NCBI RefSeq assembly: GCF_902170305.1
Contig: NZ_CABHWW010000011.1
Location: forward strand, 1-64,000
Direction of reading: 5' to 3'
Length of the DNA stretch: 64,000 nucleotides
Source of the DNA: Yersinia alsatica
Lineage (GTDB): Bacteria > Pseudomonadota > Gammaproteobacteria > Enterobacterales > Enterobacteriaceae
Shown here: positions 33,789-42,634 of the stretch, in pieces
Layout: every line of letters begins with the position of its first letter
How positions within the stretch are numbered: the stretch's first letter is position 1
The notes under the pieces: model-generated
What the model was told of the DNA's origin: nothing
The model's database searches: none
What the model saw: the letters and a program-made list of their open reading frames with translations, nothing else
Position numbers and translations under genes: made by a program

Positions 33789-33991
33789 TGCAAATCATTG
33801 CACAACAAGGCGATACCCTTGACCTCATTTGCGCTCGATATTACGGGCGCACCGAGGGAGTATTTGAAACGGTGCTCGCCGCTAATCCGGGGCTGGCAGA
33901 ACTTGGGGCGGTGCTACCGCATGGCACTGCCGTTGAACTGCCAGATGTTCAAACCTCACCTGTCACAGAGACTGTAAACCTGTGGGACTGA
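33788..33991 (+). CDS. X: gpX-like tail protein with LysM-like fold
   Basis: 67 aa; QGDTLDLICARYYGRTEGVFETVLAANPGL is the compact LysM-like pattern of the P2 gpX family. Essential for tail assembly in P2. Confidence 0.92.
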   Translation: MQIIAQQGDTLDLICARYYGRTEGVFETVLAANPGLAELGAVLPHGTAVELPDVQTSPVTETVNLWD

Positions 33992-33993
33992 CA

Positions 33994-34203
33994 ATGGAGA
34001 AGATCAGCACATTTATTACTTACTGGTTATCAGTAGCACTTGCATGGTTCGGCACACAGACGCCAGATAGATTTGCACTCTATATCGGTGGGAGCTGCGC
34101 CATTTTTACCGCGCTGGTTAATTTCTGGTATCGCCGCAAAACCTTTAATTACCTCAGATCTATGGGGCTTAATGAAGGGGTGACCCGTGAATTCAATCGT
34201 TAA
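33994..34203 (+). CDS. Putative holin
   Basis: 69 aa with two hydrophobic segments (about 8-24 and 27-46) and a basic tail (YRRKTFNYLRS). Located between X and the endolysin, where P2 has holin Y; sequence is more like HP1-type class II holins. ATG 33994 chosen, 3 bp after X stop. Confidence 0.8.
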   Translation: MEKISTFITYWLSVALAWFGTQTPDRFALYIGGSCAIFTALVNFWYRRKTFNYLRSMGLNEGVTREFNR

Positions 34204-34696
34204 ACGTTGCAGTGTCGGTGTGGTGCTGGCGTTGACGGTATTGATGCCTGATTTTCATTTGCTACATACCTCGCCGGAAGGCCTTACCCTGCTCGCCGAT
34301 CTTGAGGGATGTCGTCTGCGGCCCTATCAATGCAGCGCGGGAGTCTGGACATCAGGTATTGGTCACACTGCTGGAGTTGTACCTAAAAGAGATATTACCG
34401 AGCGTGATGCGGCGGAAAATTTAGTCGCCGATGTTCTCCATGTTGAGCAACAACTGGCGGCCTGTGTGCCGGTAGACATGCCGCAGCCGGTTTACGATGC
34501 ACTTGTTAGTTTTTCGTTTAACGTCGGTACGGCAGCCGCCTGTCGCTCGACGCTGGTTTCGTATCTAAAACGCCGACAATGGGAACAGGCATGTGATCAA
34601 CTATCTCGCTGGGTATATGTCAATGGAGTCAAAAGTAAAGGGCTGGAGAATCGCCGCCAGCGTGAACGCGCTTATTGTCTTAAGGGAACACAATGA
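34187..34696 (+). CDS. SAR-type GH24 endolysin
   Basis: 169 aa lysozyme-like muramidase. An N-terminal uncleaved signal-arrest-release type hydrophobic segment (CSVGVVLALTVLMPDFHLL, about 8-26) is followed by the GH24 catalytic region: E40, then Cys49 where T4 lysozyme has Asp20, then Thr55 (E-x8-C-x5-T), the variant known in R21- and P1-type endolysins. Overlaps the holin gene by 17 bp and the next gene by 4 bp. Confidence 0.93.
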   Translation: MNSIVKRCSVGVVLALTVLMPDFHLLHTSPEGLTLLADLEGCRLRPYQCSAGVWTSGIGHTAGVVPKRDITERDAAENLVADVLHVEQQLAACVPVDMPQPVYDALVSFSFNVGTAAACRSTLVSYLKRRQWEQACDQLSRWVYVNGVKSKGLENRRQRERAYCLKGTQ

Positions 34697-35118
34697 AAAC
34701 AGTAATCGTATTACTGATTCTGGCCGTGTTCGGTGTGTTATGGCTGCGTGATGAGAACGGCAATCTAAGCAGGTCGCTTGAGAGAGCTAATTGCGTCGCC
34801 AATGAGCAAAAAAACACGATTAGCATACTGAAAAATCAGCTTAACGTTGCTGCCAACCGAGCTGATAAAAATGAGAGAGCACAGGTTACCCTACGACAAC
34901 AGCTTGACGCCGCTGGAAAACTGGCAGCACAGCGTGAACAAACCATCACAAGATTACTCAATGAAAACGAAACCTTTCGCCGCTGGTACCGCACTGATTT
35001 GCCTGATGTTGTGCGCCGGATGCACCGACGCCCCGCCTGCGCATCCGCCAGTCATTGTTTACAGCGGATGCCCGAGAGTCAGCCTTTGCCCGATGCCCGG
35101 CAGCGACCCGAAAACTAA
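34693..35118 (+). CDS. lysB: Rz-type inner membrane spanin (LysB)
   Basis: 141 aa: N-terminal signal anchor (VIVLLILAVFGVLWL) and a long periplasmic coiled coil (about 28-100, Leu/Asn/Gln/Glu rich). Bridges to the Rz1 lipoprotein to fuse inner and outer membranes at lysis. Confidence 0.9.
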   Translation: MKTVIVLLILAVFGVLWLRDENGNLSRSLERANCVANEQKNTISILKNQLNVAANRADKNERAQVTLRQQLDAAGKLAAQREQTITRLLNENETFRRWYRTDLPDVVRRMHRRPACASASHCLQRMPESQPLPDARQRPEN

Positions 35119-35251
35119 CGGCGATTTGAGTGCCGATATTCGTCAGCTTGAGCATGCACTCGAACGTTGTGCGTTACAGGTTGAGATTGTTAAACAATGT
35201 CAGGATGAATTAGATGTTGAAACCCGACAGTTTGCGCAAAACCCTCACTGA
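34961..35251 (+). CDS. lysC: Rz1-type outer membrane spanin lipoprotein (LysC), overlapping lysB
   Basis: 96 aa in the +1 frame relative to lysB, starting inside it. Signal peptide with lipobox LCAGC (Cys at about residue 20), followed by a proline-rich TDAPPAHPP segment typical of Rz1. ATG 34961 preferred; the frame extends upstream to 34847 without a signal. It runs into gpR by 38 bp. Confidence 0.9.
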   Translation: MKTKPFAAGTALICLMLCAGCTDAPPAHPPVIVYSGCPRVSLCPMPGSDPKTNGDLSADIRQLEHALERCALQVEIVKQCQDELDVETRQFAQNPH

Positions 35252-35681
35252 TGCTGTGCCGGTGTTGCGTACCAATCCCGATATGCTGCGTTTATTTGTC
35301 GATAACGGCAAAATTGCCGCCACACTGGCCGCCTCACTGTCATTTGAAAAACAGTACACTCTCAATGTGGTGGTAACGGATTTCACTGGTGATATTGATT
35401 TACTGCTGGTGCCGATAATGGCATGGCTACGTGAAAATCAGCCCGATATTATGACCACCGATGAAGGCCAGAAAAAAGGCTTTACATGGTATACCGATAT
35501 CAATAACGACAATAGCATTGATGTCAGTATCAACCTGTTACTGACCGAGCGTACCCTTGTCAGGGAAGTTGACGGCGCGTTACATGTGCAAAACATACCG
35601 GAACCACCGCGACCAGAACCAATAACGCGACCGGTAGAAATGTGGAGTAATGGTGAACTGGTGAGTCAGTGGAATGAATGA
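35214..35681 (+). CDS. R: gpR-like tail completion protein
   Basis: 155 aa P2 gpR family: MLKPDSLRKTLTDAVPVLR start and FEKQYTLNVVVTDFTGDIDL. Needed for the head-tail joining end of the tail. Overlaps lysC and S. Confidence 0.93.
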   Translation: MLKPDSLRKTLTDAVPVLRTNPDMLRLFVDNGKIAATLAASLSFEKQYTLNVVVTDFTGDIDLLLVPIMAWLRENQPDIMTTDEGQKKGFTWYTDINNDNSIDVSINLLLTERTLVREVDGALHVQNIPEPPRPEPITRPVEMWSNGELVSQWNE

Positions 35682-36120
35682 ATTTAAACCATTTGAAGAT
35701 AAGTTGGCTGGTCTGATTGCTGCGCTATCACCCGCAAGCCGTCGCCATATGGCTGTCGAAATTGCGAAGAAGCTGCGCCAACGTCAGCAGCAGCGAATTA
35801 AATCCCAAAAATCGCCCGATGGCACGCCCTATGCTCCGCGAAAGCGCCAACCGATCAAAGCGAAGAAAGGCCGCATTAAGCGGGAGATGTTCACAAAATT
35901 GCGTACCAACCGCTTTATGAAAGCCAAAGGCGATGACAGTGCTGCCGTGGTGGAGTTTACCAGCAAGGTACAGCGTATTGCGCGGGTGCATCATTATGGC
36001 CTAAAGGATAAACCGGGACGCAACAGTGTTGCGGTGGAATATCCAAAACGGCCATTGATGGGGTTTAACTCTGAGGATTATAAAGTCATTGAGAAAATAA
36101 TCACCGAAGTTCTGTCATGA
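35674..36120 (+). CDS. S: gpS-like tail completion protein
   Basis: 148 aa, phage virion morphogenesis (P2 gpS) family: SPDGTPYAPRKRQP and VHHYGLKDKPGRNS blocks. Overlaps R by 8 bp. Last gene before the S-V cargo site. Confidence 0.93.
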   Translation: MNEFKPFEDKLAGLIAALSPASRRHMAVEIAKKLRQRQQQRIKSQKSPDGTPYAPRKRQPIKAKKGRIKREMFTKLRTNRFMKAKGDDSAAVVEFTSKVQRIARVHHYGLKDKPGRNSVAVEYPKRPLMGFNSEDYKVIEKIITEVLS

Positions 36121-36153
36121 TTATTGGCAATATACTTTCACTTTCAATGTACT

Positions 36154-36819
36154 TTAAAACTCAGTTTTCCTATTTATAGTTTTGATTTTCATTGGTTCTT
36201 CCTCAGCCTTTATCTCGCTCTGACAATGCTTATTCATGAGTTTAAGAATAAAAAAGATAAATAGCATAATAAATAAATAGTTCCAAAATGACATGCTTGG
36301 AATACTCATCAATATCGCCCACAAAAACATTGTATATACCGCTATAAACTGATTAATTTTGGATACTGAAAAATTTTGTGGTGCATGCATCAACTCTTTC
36401 CATTTTTTATTTTTTTCCATGCAGTTTTGTCGGTGTAGAACTGTTTTATAAAGTGGACCCGTTATTTCATCTTCAAGCCTATCAATATGAAACTCCCAAT
36501 TTTCTTGCCAAAACTTGCTGCCCTTATTAACTAAAAACCAACCATATGAGAAGACAAAACCGGTTGAGGCAATGAAAATAAGGTACAGGTCAGCATTATC
36601 AATGGCCTTTTCAGAATGCTTTGAAGCTAACAGTAAGAACCCAGCAAACATTGCTGCGATTAATGTCCAAAAATAAGCAGTTCGCTTCCAGTACAACTCA
36701 ATTTCAAATTTTCTAATCTCATGTGCCTTTTCAAGCGCCAGCAAATTTCTGTCGTATCTTGCCTTTCTGGCATAAAACTTCCTAATCCCAAACGCCCTGT
36801 TGTAGTCACTTTCCTTCAT
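36154..36819 (-). CDS. RipA-like membrane protein, cargo between S and V
   Basis: 221 aa on the opposite strand from the tail genes, AT-rich. The pattern HEIRKFEIELYWKRTAYFWTL leads into hydrophobic segments at about 47-65, 77-97, 157-175 and 180-195. The N-terminal region resembles proteins annotated as RipA-family octameric membrane proteins; this is from memory of the pattern, so tentative. P2 carries the Z/fun exclusion gene at this same S-V site, so a phage-exclusion or lysogenic-conversion role is plausible. Confidence 0.6.
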   Translation of the reverse strand: MKESDYNRAFGIRKFYARKARYDRNLLALEKAHEIRKFEIELYWKRTAYFWTLIAAMFAGFLLLASKHSEKAIDNADLYLIFIASTGFVFSYGWFLVNKGSKFWQENWEFHIDRLEDEITGPLYKTVLHRQNCMEKNKKWKELMHAPQNFSVSKINQFIAVYTMFLWAILMSIPSMSFWNYLFIMLFIFFILKLMNKHCQSEIKAEEEPMKIKTINRKTEF

Positions 36820-36866
36820 GTTCTTTCCTTAATCTTTTAGTTGAACTCAGAGTAATCATCTCTAAT

Positions 36867-36880
36867 CAGGTTGTATCAAC
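36867..36880 (+). promoter_or_regulatory. Possible Ogr box before V
   Basis: CAGGTTGTATCAAC resembles the CTGTTGTGTCAG boxes of the O and FI promoters and lies about 57 bp before gpV. Weaker match than the other two. Confidence 0.4.
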
Positions 36881-36936
36881 GATAGCAGAGCATCAACTAA
36901 TTGGTTTACAACAATATCTTATGCAATCTATTTGTT

Positions 36937-37572
36937 ATGAACACACTCGCAAATATTCAAGAACTTGCCCGCATGCTGCGCAATATGATTCGCACTGGCA
37001 TGATTGTCGAAACCGACCTGATTGCTGGCCGCTGTCGCGTGCAGACCGGCGGCATTCAAACCGACTGGCTCCAGTGGCTGACTCACCGCGCTGGACGTTC
37101 TCGCACATGGTGGGCTCCATCGGTGGGTGAGCAGGTATTAATTTTGGCTGTCGGTGGTGAACTTGATACGGCTTTTGTGCTGCCGGGGATTTTTTCTGAT
37201 GACCATCCCGCGCCTTCGGAATCGGCGGATGCCCTGCATCTGGCTTTCCCTGATGGTGCCATTATTGAGTATGAACCGAAAACCAGCGCCCTGAAGGTGT
37301 GCGGCATTAAAACCGCCGATATCAGCGCATCGCAAACTCTTATCGCCTCCGCGCCAGAGGTACGGGTTAGTGCATCAACTCGCATTACTCTCGACTCGCC
37401 CGAAGTGATTTGCACCAATACGCTGATTACTGGCTCACTGGAGGTACAAAAAGGCGGCAAGATGAGCGGCAATATTGAACATAGCGGCGGTTCATTGTCG
37501 TCAAACGGCAAAGTGTTGCATACCCACCAACATCCAGGCGACAGCGGCGGCACAACAGGAGCGCCACTATGA
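36937..37572 (+). CDS. V: gpV-like baseplate spike
   Basis: 211 aa, nearly identical to P2 gpV over long blocks. Membrane-piercing central spike with an OB-fold N-terminal half, a triple beta-helix region and the C-terminal iron-binding HxH apex in HTHQHPGDSGG. ATG 36937 (MNTLANIQELA) matches the P2 start; the frame extends to 36901. Confidence 0.97.
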   Translation: MNTLANIQELARMLRNMIRTGMIVETDLIAGRCRVQTGGIQTDWLQWLTHRAGRSRTWWAPSVGEQVLILAVGGELDTAFVLPGIFSDDHPAPSESADALHLAFPDGAIIEYEPKTSALKVCGIKTADISASQTLIASAPEVRVSASTRITLDSPEVICTNTLITGSLEVQKGGKMSGNIEHSGGSLSSNGKVLHTHQHPGDSGGTTGAPL

Positions 37573-37916
37573 CCGCAGGTTACATTGGTATCAGTCGCAC
37601 CACGGGTCGGGCGATCACCGATGCAGAGCATATTCGTCAAAGTGTGAGTGATATTTTGCTTACACCCATTGGCTCACGAGTGATGCGCCGTGATTATGGC
37701 TCGTTGCTGTCTTCGATGATTGACCAGCCGCAAACTCCCGCCCTTGAGCTGCAAATCCAGGTGGCTTGTTACATGGCGATCCTCAAATGGGAACCGCGCG
37801 TAAAGTTGACCTCGGTGACCACAGAACGCCGGTTTAACGGTCAGATGGTGGTCAACTTGACTGGCCAACATGCTGAAACGGGCGAAAGTCTTTTGTTAAC
37901 CCTTCCTGTGAGTTGA
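37569..37916 (+). CDS. W: gpW-like baseplate protein
   Basis: 115 aa, gp25-like wedge protein (GRAITDAEHIRQSVSDILLTPIGSR). Overlaps V by 4 bp (ATGA). Confidence 0.95.
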   Translation: MTAGYIGISRTTGRAITDAEHIRQSVSDILLTPIGSRVMRRDYGSLLSSMIDQPQTPALELQIQVACYMAILKWEPRVKLTSVTTERRFNGQMVVNLTGQHAETGESLLLTLPVS

Positions 37917-37920
37917 AACC

Positions 37921-38829
37921 ATGCCGATTATCGACCTGAACCAGCTCCCCGCGCCGGATGTGGTAGAGAAGCTTGATTTCGAAACCATTCTCACCGAGCG
38001 CAAAGCGACACTGATTTCTCTGTTCCCCGAAGAACAGCAGGAAGCCGTTGCACGCACGCTAGCACTGGAGTCAGAACCGCTGACCAAACTCCTTGAAGAA
38101 AATACTTATCGTGAGGTTATCTGGCGTCAGCGAGTCAACGAAGCGGCCCGCGCCAATATGCTGGCCTATGCCGTTGGTCATGATCTTGACGTGATGGCGG
38201 CAAACAACAATACCGAACGGCTTACCATCACCCCGGCAGATAACACCACTATTCCACCCACGCCGGCAGTGATGGAGTCTGACACAGATTTACGTCTGCG
38301 AGCACAGCAGGCATTCGAGGGGCTGAGTGTAGCGGGACCAGTCGGGGCTTATGAGTATCATGGTCGTAGCGCTGACGGGCGTGTTGCGGATATTTCTGTG
38401 GTCAGTCCTACCCCTGCTTGTGTGACGATTACTGTGCTATCACGTGAGGGTGACGGCACCGCTAATTCTGATCTACTGGCTGCTGTAGAAAAAGCGCTCA
38501 ATGCTGATGACGTGCGCCCGGTGGGCGACCGTGTAACAGTCCAGAGTGCCAAGATTGTGCCATATCAGATTAATGCGACGTTATATTTTTACCCCGGCCC
38601 CGAGCAAGAACCCATCAGGCAAGCGGCAGAACAACAACTCAAAAACTATATCCGTTCGCAGCATCGGATCGGGAGGGATATTCGCCTGTCTGCCATCCAT
38701 GCCGTGCTTCACGTCGAAGGAGTACAGCGTGCGGAACTGGCTTCGCCAGCCCATGACATTGTGCTCGATAAATACCAGGCATCTTATTGCACTGAATACA
38801 CGATCACCGTAGGGGGGACGGATGAGTGA
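37921..38829 (+). CDS. J: gpJ-like baseplate wedge protein
   Basis: 302 aa, Baseplate_J family: MPIIDLNQLPAPDVVEKLDFE start and NEAARANMLAYAVGHDLDVMA. Overlaps I by 8 bp. Confidence 0.95.
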   Translation: MPIIDLNQLPAPDVVEKLDFETILTERKATLISLFPEEQQEAVARTLALESEPLTKLLEENTYREVIWRQRVNEAARANMLAYAVGHDLDVMAANNNTERLTITPADNTTIPPTPAVMESDTDLRLRAQQAFEGLSVAGPVGAYEYHGRSADGRVADISVVSPTPACVTITVLSREGDGTANSDLLAAVEKALNADDVRPVGDRVTVQSAKIVPYQINATLYFYPGPEQEPIRQAAEQQLKNYIRSQHRIGRDIRLSAIHAVLHVEGVQRAELASPAHDIVLDKYQASYCTEYTITVGGTDE

Positions 38830-39427
38830 TAATCGCTTGTTGCCCGTGGGTTCGTCGGTACTGGAGGTGGCGACAGCAAAAGCGGCGGCTGAAATTACCC
38901 GTGTGCCAGTGCCACTGCGTACATTGTGGGATCCGCAGCGATGTCCTGTCGCACTGTTACCTTATTTGGCATGGGCGCTGTCGGTTGACCGGTGGGATTT
39001 TAACTGGTCGGAAGCGACTAAACGCCATGTTATTGCATCCTCATTTTTTATCCATCAACACAAAGGCACTATCAGTGCATTGCGGCGGGCAGTTGAACCG
39101 CTTGGCTATCTGATTGAGGTTAAAGAGTGGTGGCAGCTTAACGAGGAACCCGGCACTTTTCGCCTCGTTATCGGAGTGCTCGACAGTGGTATTACTGACG
39201 AAATGTATCAGGTGCTCGAGCTTTTAATTAATGACGCCAAACCGGCAAGCCGTCACCTGATTGGCCTTAATATCAGTCTAAGTTCAACCGGTAACTTATT
39301 TGTCGGTGCAGTCTGTTATCACGGCGAAACGCTGACCATCTATCCCTATATAGCGGATGAAATCACCGTCGGAGGCGAGTTCTTCCCTGCATCAGCTATA
39401 CATTTAATTGACTCACTGAATGTGTAA
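38822..39427 (+). CDS. I: gpI-like tail/baseplate protein
   Basis: 201 aa, Tail_P2_I family: LLPYLAWALSVDRWDFNWSE block. Links the baseplate with tail fibres. Confidence 0.94.
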   Translation: MSDNRLLPVGSSVLEVATAKAAAEITRVPVPLRTLWDPQRCPVALLPYLAWALSVDRWDFNWSEATKRHVIASSFFIHQHKGTISALRRAVEPLGYLIEVKEWWQLNEEPGTFRLVIGVLDSGITDEMYQVLELLINDAKPASRHLIGLNISLSSTGNLFVGAVCYHGETLTIYPYIADEITVGGEFFPASAIHLIDSLNV

Positions 39428-39431
39428 ACCA

Positions 39432-40721
39432 ATGACTACGAAATATTTTGCAATTTTGACGAATCAGGGTGCGGCCCGATTGGCCAATGCGGCGGCATTA
39501 GGGACAACGTTAAAAATTACCCATATGTCTGTCGGGGATGGTGGCGGAAAGGCGGTAACTCCAAATCCAGAACAAACAACGCTGATAAATGAAGTCAGGC
39601 GAGGCGCAGTTAATATGCTCTCAATTGACCCGCAAAATATAAATCAGATTATTGTCGAGCAGGTTATTCCCGAAAATGAGGGCGGCTGGTTTATTCGTGA
39701 AATCGGTCTGTTTGACAGTGAAGGAATGCTAATTGCCGTCGCAAACTGCCCTGAAACATACAAACCATTGTTACAGGAGGGGAGTGGCCGAACTCAAACC
39801 ATTCGAATGATTTTAATTGTTTCCAGCACCAGTGCGGTGGAGTTAAAAATTGATCCGTCAGTGGTGCTGGCAACTCGCCAATATGTTGATAATAAAATCA
39901 TTGAAGTTAAACAGTACGCCGATACTTTACTGAAAAAGCATATTGATGCCGCCAATCCGCATACCCAATATGCGTTCAAACACAGCCCAGATTTGACGGG
40001 AATACCAACAGCACCCACGCCAGCACAAGACACCAATAATCAGCAAATTGCTACCACTGAGTTTGTACATACAGGGATTAGCCTTCTGAAAGACAACGTT
40101 CCGGTTGAACTTGGCACTCTAAAGGCACTGGCGGACGCTCTTGGTACTAAGTTGACGAAAGATAGTAATGGTTCTGATATCCCCAATAAAACACTGTTTG
40201 TTCAGAATATTGGGGTTTACAACAAAGCTGAAAGTGATGCTCGTTATTTACGTGCGCAAGATAATTTACCTGTTGGTATTCCGTTGCCGTGGCCATTAGC
40301 TATACCGCCAGCAGGTTGGATAATTTGTAACGGTCAGGCGTTTGATAAAGTACATTGCCCACAATTGGCGCTAGCCTATCCGAGCGGTGTACTACCAGAC
40401 TTGCGCGGTATGTTTATTCGTGGTTGGGACAATGGGCGCAACCTTGATGGCGGGCGTACATTGCTCAGTATTCAGGGGGATGCCATCAGAAACATTACGG
40501 GGGCATTTCGTATTGATGGTGCAAAAGAATTGTCAGCGAACTACCCGTCGCCATCTTGGGGGGCATTTACGACCAGTGGCACACAAGGAAGAAACAACGT
40601 GGCAGCCACAGGGACCGTCACAATACCACAAATTAACCTGAATGTAGGCATGGTCGTTCCCACCGCTAATGAAAACCGTCCCGTCAATATGGCATTTAAT
40701 TACATTGTGAGGGCTGCATAA
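39432..40721 (+). CDS. H: gpH-like tail fibre
   Basis: 429 aa, shorter than P2 gpH (about 670). The N-terminal ~150 residues keep the P2 baseplate-attachment domain (TKYFAILTNQGAARLANA; GGWFIREIGLFD). A short shaft is followed by a phage tail-collar type C terminus (PVGIPLPWPLAIPPAGWI; PDLRGMFIRGWDNGR; NRPVNMAFNYIVRA). The receptor-binding tip is thus exchanged relative to P2. ATG 39432 is 4 bp after the I stop. Confidence 0.9.
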   Translation: MTTKYFAILTNQGAARLANAAALGTTLKITHMSVGDGGGKAVTPNPEQTTLINEVRRGAVNMLSIDPQNINQIIVEQVIPENEGGWFIREIGLFDSEGMLIAVANCPETYKPLLQEGSGRTQTIRMILIVSSTSAVELKIDPSVVLATRQYVDNKIIEVKQYADTLLKKHIDAANPHTQYAFKHSPDLTGIPTAPTPAQDTNNQQIATTEFVHTGISLLKDNVPVELGTLKALADALGTKLTKDSNGSDIPNKTLFVQNIGVYNKAESDARYLRAQDNLPVGIPLPWPLAIPPAGWIICNGQAFDKVHCPQLALAYPSGVLPDLRGMFIRGWDNGRNLDGGRTLLSIQGDAIRNITGAFRIDGAKELSANYPSPSWGAFTTSGTQGRNNVAATGTVTIPQINLNVGMVVPTANENRPVNMAFNYIVRAA

Positions 40722-40723
40722 TC

Positions 40724-41302
40724 ATGGCTTTTGTAATGTCAGACAAAGAGCAGACTATTACTGTTTTTAATTATCATTATGAGACTAAAGAATTTGTTGG
40801 AAAAAGTGATTACTACATTACGCCCTATACTGGGCTACCCGCATCCTGCACGGAAATAAAACCTTTGCTCGCTAAAAAGGGATATGCAGTTATTTTTAAT
40901 GAAGAAACCCAGCAATGGGAATATGTCGAAGACCATCGCCAAACCGAGGTTTACAGCACGCAAACCGGTGAGCCACAGACTATCAATCAGCTTGGTTCGC
41001 TGCCAGAAAACACCACCCTACTGGCCCCCACCAGTCCATTTGACCGATGGAGTGGCACTAAATGGGTTAAAGACAGTGAGGCGGAAAAACAATATTACTT
41101 AGCCGAAACAAGGCAAAAGAAAAGTATTTTGCTGGAGGAAGCCAAGACTCAAATTGAAATACTCAAAGACAGTATTGAGTTTGATATGTCCACCCCAACC
41201 GCCGAATCTGAGTTGGTAACATGGCGTAAGTATCGCGTTCAGCTTAGTCAGCTAGATATATCAGCAGCACCGGATATTGATTGGCCGAAACAACCGGCGT
41301 AA
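40724..41302 (+). CDS. G: gpG-like tail fibre assembly chaperone
   Basis: 192 aa, caudovirales tail fibre assembly family: N-terminal part pairs with the fibre tip, C-terminal conserved FDRWSGTKWVKD and YRVQLSQLDISAAPDIDWPKQP. 2 bp after H. Confidence 0.92.
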   Translation: MAFVMSDKEQTITVFNYHYETKEFVGKSDYYITPYTGLPASCTEIKPLLAKKGYAVIFNEETQQWEYVEDHRQTEVYSTQTGEPQTINQLGSLPENTTLLAPTSPFDRWSGTKWVKDSEAEKQYYLAETRQKKSILLEEAKTQIEILKDSIEFDMSTPTAESELVTWRKYRVQLSQLDISAAPDIDWPKQPA

Positions 41303-41308
41303 TTCAGG

Positions 41309-41335
41309 CGGGCAATTGCCCGCGTTTCTTATTCT
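41309..41335 (+). terminator. Terminator after the V-G operon
   Basis: GCGGGCAATTGCCCGC palindrome (41308-41323) followed by GTTTCTTATTCTT. Directly precedes the Ogr box of the next operon. Confidence 0.7.
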
Positions 41336-41337
41336 TG

Positions 41338-41349
41338 CTGTTGTGTCAG
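41338..41349 (+). promoter_or_regulatory. Ogr-type late promoter box before FI
   Basis: CTGTTGTGTCAG, identical to the 30517-30528 box, about 83 bp before gpFI. Confidence 0.65.
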
Positions 41350-41431
41350 ACCTTAACCAACCCAGATAAATAGACGTCCTTAAAAGCTAACCGGACAATA
41401 ACACTCATCTCTTAACCACGGAGTTAAACGG

Positions 41432-42622
41432 ATGAGTGACTATCACCACGGCGTACAGGTCATCGAAATCAACGACGGCACCCGTGTCATTTCTACTGTT
41501 TCAACCGCGATTGTCGGTATGGTCTGCACGGCCAGCGATGCAGATGCAGCAACATTCCCCCTCAATGAGCCGGTGTTAATTACCAATGTACAGAGCGCCA
41601 TCGCCAAAGCCGGTAAAAAAGGCACCCTTGCCGCAGCCCTTCAGGCTATTGCTGACCAGTCAAAACCGGTCATTGTTGTTGTACGCGTGGAGGATGGCTC
41701 CGGTGATGATGAGGAAGCCAAACTCGCGCAGACGGTATCCAACATCATCGGCACCACTGACGAAAACGGCAAATACACCGGGCTGAAAGCACTGCTTACC
41801 GCCGAGGCAGTCACTGGCGTTAAACCCCGTATTCTCGGTGTACCGGGGCTGGATAACAAAGAGGTCGCTGTCGCACTGGCACCAATTTGCCAGAAACTAC
41901 GTGCCTTTGGCTATATCAGTGCATGGGGCTGCAAGACGGTTTCAGAGGCCATGGCCTACCGCAAGAATTTCAGTCAGCGTGAGCTAATGGTGATATGGCC
42001 GGATTTTCTGGCATGGAATACTGCGACTAACACGACAACTATTGCCTACGCCACCGCTCGCGCACTCGGTCTGCGTGCCAAGATCGACCAAGAACAAGGC
42101 TGGCACAAAACGCTGTCTAACGTCGGTGTCAATGGCGTCACCGGTATCAGCTCCTCGGTATTCTGGGATTTACAGGAACCGGGTACTGATGCCGACCAGC
42201 TCAATGAATCCGGTATCACCACGCTGATCCGCAAAGATGGTTTCCGTTTTTGGGGCAACCGCACCTGCTCGGATGACCCGCTATTCCTGTTTGAGAACTA
42301 TACCCGCACCGCACAGGTTATCGCCGACACCCTAGCCAAGGGGCATATGTGGGCGGTGGATAAACCTGTCACCGCCACATTAATTCGCGACATCGTGGAT
42401 GGCATCAATGCCAAGTTTCGCGAGCTGAAAACTAACGGCTATATCGTCGATGCAAGCTGCTGGTTTGACGAAGAAGCCAATGACGCCGAAACCCTGAAAG
42501 CCGGAAAACTGTATATTGATTATGACTATACGCCGGTACCGCCACTAGAAAACCTGACCTTGCGCCAGCGTATCACTGATAAGTATCTGGCAAATCTGGT
42601 CTCCTCAGTTAATAGCAAGTAA
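41432..42622 (+). CDS. FI: gpFI-like contractile tail sheath
   Basis: 396 aa tail sheath: start MSDYHHGVQVIEINDGTR, central AWGCKTVSEAMAYRKNFSQR and C-terminal DYTPVPPLENLTLRQRITD. First gene of the FI-FII-E-T-U-D operon. AGTTAAACGG upstream is a modest ribosome site. Confidence 0.96.
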   Translation: MSDYHHGVQVIEINDGTRVISTVSTAIVGMVCTASDADAATFPLNEPVLITNVQSAIAKAGKKGTLAAALQAIADQSKPVIVVVRVEDGSGDDEEAKLAQTVSNIIGTTDENGKYTGLKALLTAEAVTGVKPRILGVPGLDNKEVAVALAPICQKLRAFGYISAWGCKTVSEAMAYRKNFSQRELMVIWPDFLAWNTATNTTTIAYATARALGLRAKIDQEQGWHKTLSNVGVNGVTGISSSVFWDLQEPGTDADQLNESGITTLIRKDGFRFWGNRTCSDDPLFLFENYTRTAQVIADTLAKGHMWAVDKPVTATLIRDIVDGINAKFRELKTNGYIVDASCWFDEEANDAETLKAGKLYIDYDYTPVPPLENLTLRQRITDKYLANLVSSVNSK

Positions 42623-42634
42623 GGAGCCTGACTC

